This document shows positions 1-10,442 of a stretch of DNA of 64,000 bases, one piece after another. Location of the stretch: positions 83,889 through 147,888 of the forward strand of contig MU129056.1 in NCBI GenBank assembly GCA_014904985.1, read 5' to 3'. Under the pieces are notes generated by a model. It was not told the DNA's origin and did no database searches. It saw nothing but the letters and a program-made list of their open reading frames with translations. The DNA is from Hydnum rufescens UP504. Taxonomy: Eukaryota; Basidiomycota; Agaricomycetes; Cantharellales; Hydnaceae. The translations under genes and the position numbers were made by a program. The stretch's first letter is position 1. Each line of letters starts with the position of its first letter.

Positions 1-722
1 CCCATGAGTTTGACCTCCAGACTCATGAGTCGGGCCATTGGACTTATGAGTTTGACTCAAGACTCATGAGTCAGGTCATTGGACCCATGAGTTTGACTCA
101 AGACTCGTGAGTCAGGTCATTGGACCCATGAGGTTGACTCAAGACTCATGAGTCAGGTCATTGGACCCATGAGGTTGATCCCCAGACTCATGAGTTAGGT
201 CTCCAAACTCATGAGTTAGGTCATGGGACTCATGAGATTGACCTGCAAACTCATGAGGTTGACCTGCAGACTCATGAGTTAGATCTTCAGACTCATGAGT
301 TCAGTCTTCAGACTCATGAGTCAGGTCACTGGACTCATGAGGTTGACCTGCAAACTCATGAGGTTGACCTGCAGACTCATGAGTTAAGTCTTCAGACTCA
401 TGAGTTAGGTCACTGGACTCATGAGTGTGACCCCCAGACTCATGAGGTAGGTCATCAGACTCATGAGGTAGACTTGCAAACTCATGAGTCTGGCCATCAG
501 ACTCATGAGTCTGGCCATCAGACTCATGAGTCTGACCATCAGACTCATGAGGTAGGTCATCAGACTCATGAGGTAGGTCATCAGACTCATGAGTCTGGCC
601 ATCAGACTCATGAGTCTGTCCATCAGACTCATGAGTCTGGTCATCAGACTCATGAGTCTGGTCATCAGACTCATGAGTGTGACCCCCAGACTCATGAGTT
701 ACCTTACCAGACTCATGGGGTA
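1..722. repeat. ACTCATGAG minisatellite
   Basis: This tandem array has units of about 21-25 bp, each holding the near-palindrome ACTCATGAGT. From about 1 to 200 the units pair into roughly 42-bp dimers carrying TGACTCAAGACTCATGAG. From about 480 to 670 the unit is a regular 21 bp, so both strands stay open: minus 301-729 reads THESDGQ-type heptads and plus 474-731 reads THESGHQ-type heptads. Neither frame resembles a known protein, so I read the open frames as a by-product of a unit length divisible by three. TGACTCA is also the Gcn4/AP-1 consensus, but nothing shows that it is bound here. The array probably continues left of the window. Confidence 0.9.
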
Positions 723-1281
723 GAGCCATAAAACTTTTTGAGGTTGATCATAATACCCATTGGATTCACCATGGGCAGGCCTGCATGTGAACCTGGCCCT
801 CTTGGACTTTTGTGCCAGTAGGGCCTTTGAGCCTGTGGGCCATCCACCTAGACCTGTGACTGACTGTTTGGAACCCTCAGCCCAGGATTCACTTGAAGTA
901 TTTTGCATCCAAGTAAATAAATAGGCACATTTTTGTTTCATTTTGGTTGTATTGTATTGAGGAAGAAAGGGAGGAAATGAGAACTCTGGACACATATATT
1001 GAAAGAAGGACATTTTCACTGTATTTGTTAAATAAAGGGAGTGAAGGGCAAGGTGCTCAGCAATGTTTGGATAAATGAGGCTGCCAGGAATGAATGTAGG
1101 CTGTTTAACCATTTAGTGCCCTGCTTGTGGGATATATTCAACCAGTCATTGGTTCCAACTATTGTTAGAGCATACTTACTTTTAGAAGGATGCTTTCTGT
1201 CTTCCTTACCCTCAGCAATATCTATAGGTTGATAGTTGATATGAGTAAGGATGAGAATTCAACAGAAGGACTATACCAGAA
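723..1281. other. no gene seen
   Basis: AT-rich spacer with no convincing coding region, RNA gene or repeat. The short frames here have no recognisable motifs. Confidence 0.5.
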
Positions 1282-1821
1282 TTAACCCTTCAAGCATTTG
1301 CTTGGCCAGGGGTCCATGGTTTCATCCCTGGATCTCTTGGGGGCCCTCTTGTGTTCAAGCTTTAACAAAACATGGGGCCTGGAAGTAGGTTGGGCAGCAA
1401 GGCAGGGAGATTGGCCATAGTCGTCTTGACTCAAGGAGGGTTGATCAGAAGAGGCAGAGACATTGGAATCCTTTAAGGGGGGAGGGCTGGAATGATGGCA
1501 CTGCCTCCACTTGGTCCTGTCTAGGCTATTGCATGGGGGTGGCACCCCCCTTCAGGGGGTTGGCCAAACCTGCCACTTTTTTTGAAGCTAGCTCTTCAAG
1601 GCTTGAGATGGGGGTAGGGGGGTTCCCCGCCACCCCCTCCTCAAACCTTGAAGAGCTAGCTTCAAAAAAAGTGGCAGGTTTGGCCAACCCCTGAAGGGGG
1701 GTGCCACCCCCACGCAATAGCCTAGTCCTGTCTGGGCTTTGACTTCGTCCAGCATTCCTATGCTTTCCTGAGGGAGACCTTGCCATTGCCCATATCTATC
1801 CCTACCCCTGTTCCAAGAGGG
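1282..1821 (-). pseudogene. coding fragment of unknown family, split by a MITE
   Basis: Two minus-strand frames (1526-1786 and 1282-1545) overlap inside the 203-bp element at 1522-1724. If the element and one target duplication are removed, they join in one frame (…QSPDRTKWRQC…), so a reading frame was interrupted here. The predicted peptide is Ser/Pro/Arg/Gln-rich, with DDYGQSP-like segments and a basic C-terminal stretch (KRAPKRSRDE). DNA at about 1790-1830 (CTATCCCTACCCC…TCCAAGAGGGAGATCTGTGCT) matches the 108-bp repeat at 12060-12340, so the fragment belongs to the same family as that locus. I do not recognise the function. Confidence 0.45.
1514..1732. mobile_element. hAT-like fold-back MITE with 8-bp TSD
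   Basis: The element itself is 1522-1724 (203 bp). It begins TAGGCTATTGCATGGGGG and ends with the inverted copy CCCCCACGCAATAGCCTA. Both arms continue inward for about 85 bp, so nearly the whole element is one long inverted repeat around a short G/C-rich centre (about 1608-1634). It is flanked by the perfect 8-bp direct repeat GTCCTGTC (1514-1521 and 1725-1732), the length typical of hAT transposases. It has no coding capacity. The same terminal sequence bounds the 3.4-kb element at 55017-58411. Confidence 0.9.
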
Positions 1822-1831
1822 AGATCTGTGC

Positions 1832-2252
1832 TATAGAAGAAGGGTTGGGAGCTCCGATGACTGTCAAATCAAAATCTGGTTCAGCCAGTGTGTAGATGGG
1901 AGACTGTGTTTCTGTTTATTCAAATGGGTTGGTTCACTTCAATGGTTGATCACTCTCTGCAAGATATGTATGTGTTTATTGGAGAATGGAATGTGATATG
2001 GACTAGCAATAGTCAATGATATACTGTAGATGCTTATAGGAAAGCTTATATGTGAGGGATGCTTGTAGAAAGGCTTATACATGTTCATGTTGTGTTCATT
2101 TGTTTACTGATATTTGTGTGTCCTTGTTTATGTCCTCCTGATCAAAATGCAGATATCTGTGGGCTATAGAATGGTCAGTGCTTGGTTAGTTTGGTTAGTA
2201 TGCTTCAATCTTCTTTCCTGACTCATATTTCATTATGCTTACTTTTTCCTTG
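1832..2252 (+). repeat. interspersed repeat R1, copy 1 (left part)
   Basis: This copy starts TATAGAAGAAGGGTTGGGAGC and matches 60889-61340 (same strand) and 22984-23527 (opposite strand). It is cut at CCTTG by the chromovirus and resumes at 10896. Inside it, a 28-bp motif (GATGCTTGTAGAAAGGCTTATA-like) occurs about twice. The family could be an LTR, but no clean TG…CA ends or target duplication could be fixed. Confidence 0.85.
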
Positions 2253-2706
2253 TGTTAAGGGTTGTACTTGAGATGAGAGGTATGATTATGTAATCAAGCC
2301 GAATACAAGGAAAGCCCTTAAGGTGATTGACGAAAGAGTCGTGAAGCGAGAATTACATAAGGTCATGGGAGACAAGTACATACAAGGAAGACCGGCTTCT
2401 TGAGAGTTAATATGTGAGATTTGCAAGTGAGAGTCATGAGTGATAATTGAGATTGCGAAAAGAGAATTCAATCAGTTGACAATATATTCTCGATCTTCTA
2501 AAGAGTGAGTGTACATCAAGTAACTACTTATACTATTAGAGATCAAAAGGGTTTATGGATAAAGGGGTGTTGAATAAAGGAAGGGTGTATATAATAGGAA
2601 ATGCTGAAAGAGGAAGGCACAATGGCGGCAAGGTGGAAGGTCATGTGATGGTGCAATTGGCTTGGTTATTCATACGTAAGCAAGGTTATGAGTACGACTT
2701 GTAACA
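2253..2706 (-). repeat. 3' LTR of the chromovirus
   Basis: 454 bp. On the plus strand it begins TGTTAAGGGTTGTACTTGAG and ends GTACGACTTGTAACA. It pairs with 10443-10895 over its whole length with scattered, mostly transition differences (for example CGTGAAGCG versus CACAAAGCG). Because the element is on the minus strand, this is the downstream copy. Confidence 0.97.
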
Positions 2707-2719
2707 GTACCCCCCCTTT
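2707..2719 (-). promoter_or_regulatory. polypurine tract next to the 3' LTR
   Basis: On the minus strand the bases just before the LTR read AAAGGGGGGGTAC. This is in the expected place for the primer of plus-strand DNA synthesis in an LTR retrotransposon. Confidence 0.7.
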
Positions 2720-2856
2720 GAGTGCGAAGCCCTCAAAGCGTGTAACTCAAGTTTTATGAGGTGGGTTTTTTTGGCAGTTTCAGTGGTTGCTGTGGTGGTT
2801 ACTATAAAGGGCAGGTTTGTCACACTTGCTTCTGATTCCATACCATCATTATCGAT

Positions 2857-4743
2857 ATGGCTGACAAAGCTATCCTTTCCTTGATCAAGACGAAGGTGGC
2901 TATGGAGATCCTCCAGACTGAGGAGGCAGTTGTGACTGTGAAGGTTGAGTTGGTGAAGTGGGAGGTGAGTGATGAAAACTTTTTTTTTTTTTTTTTTTGT
3001 AAGTGTCAGGATCAAATTGACATTTGCTTCCACTTGTGGATTTACCCGTCAGAGTATTATTCCTCATTGACTCTATCATATGGCACCTACTCCTTCAAGT
3101 GCTCTCGTTTCCTCTCTCCCTCCATTCAGTCAGGGGGTTATTGTCATCCTTGCCATTATTGGCATTTCTCTTATTCTTATTGCCCTCATTCTATCAGACC
3201 TTGGCCAGTGGGCTATGGGCTGGGTAGTCAACCAGTGGCAGCATTGGTGCCCTTGTCAGCACCTGTCATTCCCTCACTCCCCATGTGAGTCCATAGAGTT
3301 GCCAATCCAGACTCCCCCTCCTCCTCCTCTGCCCCCAGTACCTGAATCCACATCACCTGTCCCAATCCGTACTCCACCCACATCATTACGGTCCTTCAAC
3401 ACTTTGGACACCTTTGGAGTACCCAGGCATACACTGCCTTGGAAGTACATACGCTAAGGGGGATACATATGGAAGTTGGGGCATAGCCATGTGGAGGTGT
3501 GCACAGGATTCGTAACATGGCTGTGTCAGCTTAGTGAGGCTGAGTGATGGTGGCTGTGGAGGCTGATTGATGGGCTGCATCCATGATGGGGATGTATCAT
3601 CTTGATGGGCTGTGGAGGCTGTGGTGGCTGTGTGCAGGAAGTAGTACTTATAGCCCTTTGCAGTTGGGGGATCATCAGTTTCAATCTCTCAGGATTCCCA
3701 CTGCGATAGGTGCAAGACTTGTGTGTCCCTTGTTGTGTGGTGTATACTCAGGATTCCCACTGTGATAGCGTGTGGTTAATTAATCTCTTTCCTCTTTCTG
3801 TTTGTGGCTTCGACGGCAGTGTCGCCCTGACAGTAAGTTGCGCTGATTTGTGGGAAAGCAGCAGGTACATCTGCAGGGTCAGATGCCTGAGGTTTTGCCT
3901 CTCATGCCTGAGATGGGGTTGGAGCTTGTGGGTTGGCATCTGTGTGTTGAACGGGTTGAGAACAACGTGGGCGTTCGTTGTGCCCAGGAGGCAGCGGTGT
4001 GCACATTAGAGGAGGCGTGTCGTCTTGACGCTGAGGCATGGTGTGAGGCCAAGGACATTGCTCGGCGTGCAGCCAATGTGGAGGTGCCCAGGGGTGCATT
4101 GAAAGATGTGCCTTTGGTTTTGAGCAAGGATGAGGGGTTGTCGATGGTGAGTAAAAATTTTTTTGACGTCGTAATGTCACTGATGTGGTTTTTTAGTGCA
4201 ATTGGTGCATGTCTGTGCACACTTGATGGGTGATGGGTGGTAAGAAGGGGGAGGAACCTTTGTGCGTGTCCAGTCCTTGGTTCCGCTGTCAGGCATGCAC
4301 CAAGTGGAACAAGAAGTGTTCCCTGGTGCCAGTGGGTCATTGGCACTTGAAGCAGATTGCCAAGGGTGATGAGGAGCCTTCATGGGCTTCCAGGCAATGA
4401 CGCGTTGCATTGCCTGGATTGAAGGGTTTGCCCTCTCATGCAAGGGGGGTTGAGGCTGAGGAGGAGGTGCCTGGGGGGCGCCTGGGGTTGCACCTGAGCT
4501 TTCCGTGGGTGACTTGCTTCTGCGGGTCAAGAGGCTCTTGAAGCATATGGAGGAGATGGGGGCCGATGACCTGACACCCGAGTTGGCACAATGCGCAGTT
4601 CTCATGCGATGGGCAGCTGTGGAGGCGTCTGCAGCAGTGGAGATGGAGGAGGTGAGGGTGCGGGAGTTGGAGTGGGGGTTGGCTGTGGTGAAGTCACATG
4701 CAAGTGTCGCATGCGGTGTGCAACAGTGATGGGGGGATGTCAT
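2857..4743 (+). pseudogene. antisense gene between pol and 3' LTR, Cys-cluster protein, with introns
   Basis: This gene-like unit is opposite in strand to gag-pol. Exon 1 (2857-2964) begins MADKAILSLIKTKVAMEIL and ends at GTGAGT (2965). Intron 1 runs to AAGCAG at 3861 and contains a solo LTR. Exon 2 (3862-4146) keeps the same phase and encodes an acidic/Ala/Glu-rich helical stretch. Intron 2 (4147-4196) is 50 nt, GTGAGT…TTTTAG. Exon 3 opens with CNWC and continues, past a TGA, to a cluster CxxCxKWNxKCS near 4290-4330. A further stop and a frameshift precede a helical tail at 4505-4729. The shape recalls uncharacterised Agaricomycete proteins with paired CxxC clusters. Function is unknown. It is decayed, and its stops are TGA like those of gag-pol. 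Confidence 0.6.
2999..3837 (+). mobile_element. nested solo LTR (TGTCAGG…CCCTGACA) with 5-bp TSD
   Basis: The LTR spans 3004-3832 (829 bp). It begins TGTCAGGATC and ends GTCGCCCTGACA, and is flanked by the exact direct repeat GTAAG (2999-3003 and 3833-3837). Its right part contains CTCAGGATTCCCACTG twice, matching the twice-repeated CTCAGGATTTCCGCTG in the solo LTR at 41310-41988, which also ends CCCTGACA. It is therefore a second member of that LTR family, inserted in intron 1 of the antisense gene. The open frame at 3080-3457, with a hydrophobic segment (VIVILAIIGISLILIALIL), lies inside the LTR and is probably fortuitous. Confidence 0.85.
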
Positions 4744-4854
4744 GGCTTATGCTGAGGTGGGGCAGGAGATTGCAAGGGAGCAGTGAGATTTAGAGGATGA
4801 CAAATGAAATAAAATTTTCATTTTATTTTCTGATGTCTGAGAGTAAACTGAAGT

Positions 4855-5045
4855 TCGGAGGTTAAGAAGGAAGAAAAGGGAAAAGAAGGAAAAGAAGAGT
4901 AACACTGAAGGTGAGAGAGACATGTGAAGAGAGGAAGAGAGAGAGAAATGTGGAGAGAGGGAGAGAGATAGTGAGACATGTGGAGAGAAGAGGAGGGAGA
5001 TGTGAAGGGAGAAAGAGAGATCTGAGTTGGGTAAGAGAGAAATGG
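4855..5045 (+). repeat. GA-rich tract
   Basis: Purine-rich low-complexity sequence (GAGAGAGACATGTGAAGAG-type runs) just downstream of the pol stop, read in the pol direction. No gene. Confidence 0.7.
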
Positions 5046-5080
5046 TTGTGAAAGCATGGTGTCACAGTTGTCACAATTTT

Positions 5081-5300
5081 TTATACTGCCAGGTTGAGTA
5101 CTTGTCCTGGTTTTTCGGGGTGTGAATGATGAAAGTCCATTACTGCTTTGTGAGCATTGGCGAGTTCTGCTGCTGGGAGCCAGCCAAACTCATCATTGGT
5201 GTGCTCATAGCCGGACCATCATACACAATAGACTAAGCCATTACCGCGATGGCAACGATCGATCTTGCTGTTGATGATTTCAGCAATTTTGTATTCAAGT
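5081..5300 (-). pseudogene. chromodomain at the end of Pol
   Basis: After the integrase C-terminal region (Pro-rich PPPPPVEIDSELEYKIAEI), the frame reads a chromodomain: hydrophobic strand LVYCV, a TGA where a basic residue is expected, WSGYE, then TNDEFGWLPAAEL, and a tail HPEKPG ending at the TAA at 5081-5083. This places the element among the chromoviruses, whose integrase chromodomain binds histone marks and steers insertion. The stop at 5219-5221 removes the domain from the protein. Confidence 0.9.
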
Positions 5301-6643
5301 TCACTGTCGATTTCGACAGGTGGGGGGGGTGGTTGGGTGCAATTGGGGAAGGGATTGGGGTGAACTGGCTTGAGTAGTCGCACATGGAAGATGTTGTGGA
5401 TTTGATTCATGGCACGAGGAAGACCAAGGTGATACGCATGAGTTGAAACTTTCTTGGTGACTGGGAAGGGACCAAGTTTCTTGTGGTCAAGTTTCTTCGA
5501 TGGTCGCTTTGTCTTGATATTGCATGTGTTGAGCCACACTTGATTGCCGATATTGAGGGTGGGGAAAGGGGGTCACAATCCAGCTACTTGCTGTTCGTTT
5601 TGTTGTCATGTGATTCCAAGTTGGTCATGAATGTAATTGTGTACATCGCGAAGGTCAAGCACGGCTTGGTTGGCTTCGGTCAAAGGCACTGCTTTGATAT
5701 TGATCTCGAGGTTGGGGTGAAAGCCTTTATTCGCGAAGAAGGGTGTCATGTTTGTCGCAGAGTGCTCGGCATTGTTGTATGTGAACTCTGCGAGGGGGAG
5801 AAGTAGTGCCCAGTTGTCTTGCAGGTAGTCGACATAAATTCACAAGTACTGCTCGAGGATTTGGTTCAGGCACTCAGTTTGGCCATCAGTCTCAGGGTGA
5901 TACGCAGTCAAGAGGTTGAGTTTGATGCTGAGCCTCTTCACAAGTGATTTCCAGAAGTTGGAAATGAACAGTGAGCTGCGATCTGAGATGATGTTGGCAG
6001 GTGTACTGTGCTTGGATATGACCCAATTGATGACTAGGTCGGCGAGTCCTTCTGCAGGGAGTGTCGTGACTGTGGGGATGAAGAGACCCATCTTCGTGAA
6101 TCGGTCGATGATAACAAGGATGGAGTTGAATGAGGAGGAGGGTGGGAGTCTGGTGATGAAGTCCATCATTATTGAGTTCCAGGGTCGCTCAGCAATGGAG
6201 AGGAATTTGAGGGGGCTGTATGCGGTGTGGTGTGAGGATTTCATGTGAGTGCATATGACACAAGATCATACATATGCCTTGACCATTTTTGTCAGTCCTG
6301 GCCAGTAGTATTTTCGTGTGATGAGTCGGATGGTCTTGTGAATGCCCAGGTGGCCTATGAGGAGGTGGTCATGTGAAGTGCAAAGAATGTTGAGGCAGAG
6401 ATCATGATAGTCAGGGATGTAGACACGCCCTTTGTGTAGTAGCAATGTCACATCCTCTGAGAGTGAGAAGAAGGTGGGGGGGGGGGCTGTCGAGTCACCT
6501 TTGGTGGTCTTGATGCATTCATGAACTTGCATTGTGAGGGTGTCATCATGAGTGCCTTCACAAATTAGTGTGAGAGTCATCTTGGAGTCGAGAGGGTGGT
6601 CATCGAGGGTAGCTTGTAAGTACGCACTAAGAGCTGTGTCCAA
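5219..6643 (-). pseudogene. integrase region of Pol (decayed)
   Basis: In order on the minus strand: an HHCC-type zinc-binding segment (HLLIGHLGIHKT…, then a TGA at 6266 within the segment, then CVIC); the rve core with D in MDFITRLP, D in IISDRSS and E in ETDGQTECLNQ, so the DDE triad is still readable; and a GPY/F-like segment (KKLGPFPVTKK) at about 5440-5500. In-frame TGAs lie at 6266 and 5840, with another near 5566. All are explained by CGA to TGA. The core functions in joining element cDNA to host DNA. Confidence 0.95.
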
Positions 6644-7195
6644 GTCAAGGGGTTTGGTGTTGCAAATGATTGTTTGAAGGTTTTGCAGGTTTGCAGTTGC
6701 ATATACCTCGTTTCGTTCAGGTGGATAAACGTTGGGGCATCTTGTGAGTGCATCTGGCTTTCCTCCCAGTCATCCTGGTCAATATACAATGATGTAGTCG
6801 AACGAGGAGAGGTATTCCAACCATCGAGCCTGTTGATGAGTGAGGAGTTTCATGGAGGTGAAATACTCCAAGTTTTTGTGGTCCATAATGATGGAGACCA
6901 TGTGAGTGGCACCTTCAAGGTACGCTTGCCATGTGCAAAAGGCATCGAAGATCGCGAGAAGTTCTTTGTCATGGATGTCATAGTTCAGTTCTGTGTTTTG
7001 CATTGATCGCAAGTGGAACGCAATGGGTTGAACTTCATTGTTCTTGTCAATTTGTGACAAGATTGTGGCAATGGCATAGTTGGATGCATCAGTCTCTATG
7101 ATGATGCATAATTCGGGGTCAAAGTGGCAGAGGATGGGGGCTGAGACAAAGGCGTTTTTGATGCTTTGAAAGCTCATTGGGTCTCGTTGTTCCAT
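6644..7195 (-). pseudogene. RNase H domain of Pol (decayed)
   Basis: The frame reads ETDASNYAIATILSQ, then NYDIHDKELLAI, then IMDHKNLEYF and ARWLEYLSSFDY, the usual RT-associated RNase H order, ending in the linker LGGKPDALTR. Catalytic-type Asp and Glu positions remain. Two TGAs (6779 and 6770) interrupt the segment after IVY and PG, where Arg is normal. A 1-nt deletion near 7180 separates this frame from the reverse transcriptase. Confidence 0.93.
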
Positions 7196-8397
7196 GTGAA
7201 AGTTTCATCTTTTTTTGTAAGATGGATTAGGGGGTGTGTGAGGTCTGAGTAGGTTGTGATGAAGCGGCAATAGACATTTGCGAAGCCTAGGAATGACTGG
7301 ACTTCTCTCACTGAGGTAGGTGTGGGCCAACTTAGGATTGCATCAAATTTTGTAGGGTCCATTTGGACACCTGAGGGGGTGATGATGAAGCCAAGGTACT
7401 TGATAGTGTCTGTGTGGAAGGTACACTTCGAGATCTTGGCGCGGAGGTTCCTTTTGCAGAGTTGTTGCAGTACACAGCGGATGTGCTTGCGGTGTTCTTC
7501 ACGCAAGTTGGAGAAAATGAGTATGTCATTGAGATATATGATGACAAACAGGTCCACCATATCCTGAAACAATTCGTTCATGAAATACTGGAACTGCACC
7601 GGGGAGTTGGCTGCTCCCATTGGCATTACGAGCCACTCATAAGCACTGTACTGTGTACGAAATGATGTGAGCCACTCGTGTCCTTCAGCAACTCTGATGT
7701 TGTAGTAGCCATCGCAAAGATTGATTTTGGTATAGATCGTGGTGCTGTGAAGGTGATTGAGGAGGTCATTGATGAGGGGGATGGGGTAGCAACTCTTTTT
7801 CATGATGCGATTGAGTGCTCAATAATCAATGCAAAGGTGAAGCCTGCCACCTTTCTTTTTTGTGAAGAGGATTGGCGCACCTGCGGGGGAGGTCAAGGGG
7901 CGTATGAATCCTTTTGCCAGGAATTCATTGATGAACTCGCATAGTGCTGCAAGTTCACTTTCCAACATTGGATATATGGGACCTTGTGGTACTTCACACC
8001 CTTCTTCAATATTGAATCGAAGGTCATACTTGCAATGTGGTGGTAGATAGCTGGCCACTGTACTGGTGAAGACGTCATGGAATTCGTGGTATTCTGGGGG
8101 GAGTCATTGTGTGAGGTCTTGGCATTCCTCAATGGGGATTGATTCAGGTAATGCAGAGATGGAGGGAGTGTCGCAAACCACTGATGTGGTCCGTGCATGG
8201 GTTGGATTGGTGACAACACATGTGAAGAGTGTCGTGTCATCCTCGCTAGCTGCTTGGATGAAGTCTTCTGCCTCATAGACTTTGATCATGATGCTGTGAG
8301 CTGGAGGGCTCGTGGTTGTTGGCTCTGGGGTCAAGGCAGTCATTGCGATGACATTGATGCTTAGTGGCATTGTTACAAGTTCTGAGTGGTGCGCCAT
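7174..8397 (-). pseudogene. reverse transcriptase domain of Pol (catalytic residues lost)
   Basis: Contains the connection from protease (EECQDLTQ, TGA, LPPEYHEFHDVF), the fingers segment (KGFIRPLTSPAGAPILFTKKKGG, LCIDY, then a TGA at 7819) and the palm. The motif A aspartate is Asn (TKINLCDGYYNI) and the YxDD box reads YLND (IIYLNDILIF), so two of the three catalytic aspartates are gone. Each change is a G-to-A at a former CpG (ATCGAT to ATCAAT; CTCGAT to CTCAAT). The remaining hallmarks (LGFIITPSGVQMDP, SFLGFANVYCRFI) are well kept. The protein could not polymerise. Confidence 0.96.
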
Positions 8398-8406
8398 ATG
8401 CTCGAT

Positions 8407-8949
8407 TCACATTTCAGCCCACAAGATTTGTGGATTGACTTGTTGCAACCAGGGGAGTCCCAGTATGATGGGAGTCGAGGAGTGGAGTTGCGATTCAATG
8501 AACTTGATACTTTGTTGCAACAAGTTTGCAAAAGTGACCGGGAGTGTAACTATACACTCGAGGTTGTTTGCAATTGATCTGTTGAATAATCGCAAGGGGT
8601 GTGGTGTTGCCAATCGACAACGATGTGGTGCGGCATGTGAGTTCTGTACTTGTGATGCATCAATGAAGTTCTCTGAGGCACTGCAGTCGACGAGTGCCAA
8701 GATGGGACTATCTGAGAGGAGGGGGATTGAGACCATCGTGATGAATGACAATGGGGAGAGGGAAGAGATGGTAGCTCTTAGATGAGTGGTTCCATCGGAG
8801 GGGGATGATGATGAGATCTCAGTGATGTGAGGTTCCTCTGATGTACTGGGGCCTCCTGAGAAGGTGAACATAGTGCGAGCTACTGGGGTGTGCAACATTG
8901 CTGTCACCGTTGTGCTGCTGGTGCTGCTGGTCATCGCAGCAGGTGTCAT
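8407..8949 (-). pseudogene. aspartic protease domain of Pol (active-site Gly lost)
   Basis: A Ser/Thr-rich linker is followed by LALVDCSASENFID, the single-motif retropepsin site. The consensus D-[STC]-G-A reads D-C-S-A here: Gly is Ser through GGT to AGT at a CpG. The downstream flap-like LGLPWLQQVNP box is present. The stop at 8407-8409 is TGA (EM-stop-IEHM). Confidence 0.85.
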
Positions 8950-10400
8950 GGAGGTTTGCGGTGCATTGCGACGATTGGGGCAACTATCTACTGCATGGTC
9001 GCTATTCCTGCAGTATGCGCAGAGTTTTTCATGTTTTCATTGCTCCTTTTCCTCTTCAGTGAGCATGCATTTAGACCTGTGAACTTTCGGGTTGCACAGG
9101 GGGTTTGTTGAGGATGAAGGGGATGTCAAGGATGAGGGGTTCACAGTGCAAGGTTGTGTGCCGCGATCTGAGGCTCTCATGGCTTTGAGTTCTTCTTGGC
9201 ATTCCCAATACCAGCCATTGAATCTTAGCGCGGCTTGGTACATGCCTTGGAGTTTTGTGGGTTTGCTGTCTCGTGAGATGTTGTCTTGGAGATGGTTCAG
9301 TAGTTGTTGTTCATCTTGAGTGCACATAGTTTTCACTCTTGAGTCGCGACTTCATCCGGGTCTCTGAAGTATGTGTGGAGCTCTTCCTTGAAGAGCATCC
9401 AGCTGGAGAGTGTGGGGGATTCCTCCGTCTCCATGATGAGGCATTGGAACCATTGCCTTGCCATGTCTGTGAGATACGATCTGGCCCAGATGATATGCGC
9501 ACTTTCCAGCATGAATTGCAACGGTTGTGATCGGAATGCCATTTTGCAATGTGCCAGGAATCTGTAAAGTTTAGAGGAGTCGTGCCCCGAGAACATCTCC
9601 GGCTCTTTGATGTTGGGTTCGCGAAGTGCTTGTCCCAAGGGCATGGAGGGGTGGGCGATTGTCACTGGTTCGTGATATTGTGGGGTGGTGGGAAGGTGTT
9701 TGAGTCTGGCTCGATGATCTACACCTGGAGTTGGGGCTCTGAAGGCTGAGCCCAGGCATGGGGGGGTGGAGTGTGCGTCCTCAAACATTGCGCATTGTGG
9801 AGTTGGTTGCATGATGTTGCCAGGTGGTGCGTATGTGACTGAATTGCCTCATGGTGTATCGTCAAGGTTTTGAGGTGGAAACTCATCGATTTCCTCAGGG
9901 TGGGTTTGGGGCTTGAAGTGGGTGCTTTGAGTGTCAAGGGTGCATGGTTCAAATTGCAAGCTGCATGCCGCAGGTGAGACTACTTGTCTCAGTCATGTGT
10001 TTGCATTGAGGGTGGGTGACCATAAATTGTGGTGCATGACTTCGTTTCACAGTTCTCGATTTTCGTTCACAAGTTCTTCAAGGCGAGCATTCATCTGGGT
10101 GTTGGTGCGTGCCATTTCTGCTTGTATCTGCATGCTGCATGCTAGGTCTGCCTGCATTTGTTGGAGCATGCACAGGAGCATTGTCTCAGTGCTTGAAGTT
10201 GATGTGGCGCTGGGAGGGTTTCCCATGTGCGGGCCTTGTGTCGAGTTGGGTGGTGTTTGTATCATGGGATACGTCATCCACGGGGTGATTGGCACCTCGA
10301 GGACGATTGGAGAGGAGAGGCCAGAGGTGGATTCGATGGTGGCTGTGTCATCGCAGTACTCATTGGCAACTGGTTGTGGATTTCGTCAAGTGGAGGGCAT
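8950..10400 (-). pseudogene. Gag region with CCHC zinc knuckle (decayed)
   Basis: The likely start is ATG at 10398-10400 (MPST…). A helical segment rich in Gln/Met/Asn (MLQQMQADLACSMQIQAEM…LVNENREL) is followed by a Pro-rich linker, the retrotransposon Gag core (IKEPEMFSGHDSSKLYRFL, then MARQWFQCLI) and the knuckle CAYCRNSDHAVDSC (CX2CX4HX4C) at about 8975-9020. The frame is broken by TGAs at 10386, 10047, 9993, 9849 and 9037 and by a 1-nt deletion near 9343. Gag forms the particle and binds element RNA. Confidence 0.92.
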
Positions 10401-10442
10401 ATTGAGTCTTTCAAGGGAGTCGGTTATTTAGATCAAGAATAC

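Noticed and set aside
1..722. CRISPR-like regular repeat
   Set aside because: There are no unique spacers; the units are contiguous and the genome is eukaryotic.
301..729. THESDGQ-repeat proteins on either strand as genes
   Set aside because: Both strands are open because the unit is 21 bp; no start context, introns or family support either frame.
3080..3457. membrane protein gene with a hydrophobic segment
   Set aside because: The frame lies within a solo LTR bounded by TSDs, so it is likely chance.
10400..10442. standard tRNA primer-binding site after the 5' LTR
   Set aside because: The sequence does not begin TGG and does not match a tRNA 3' end I can name.
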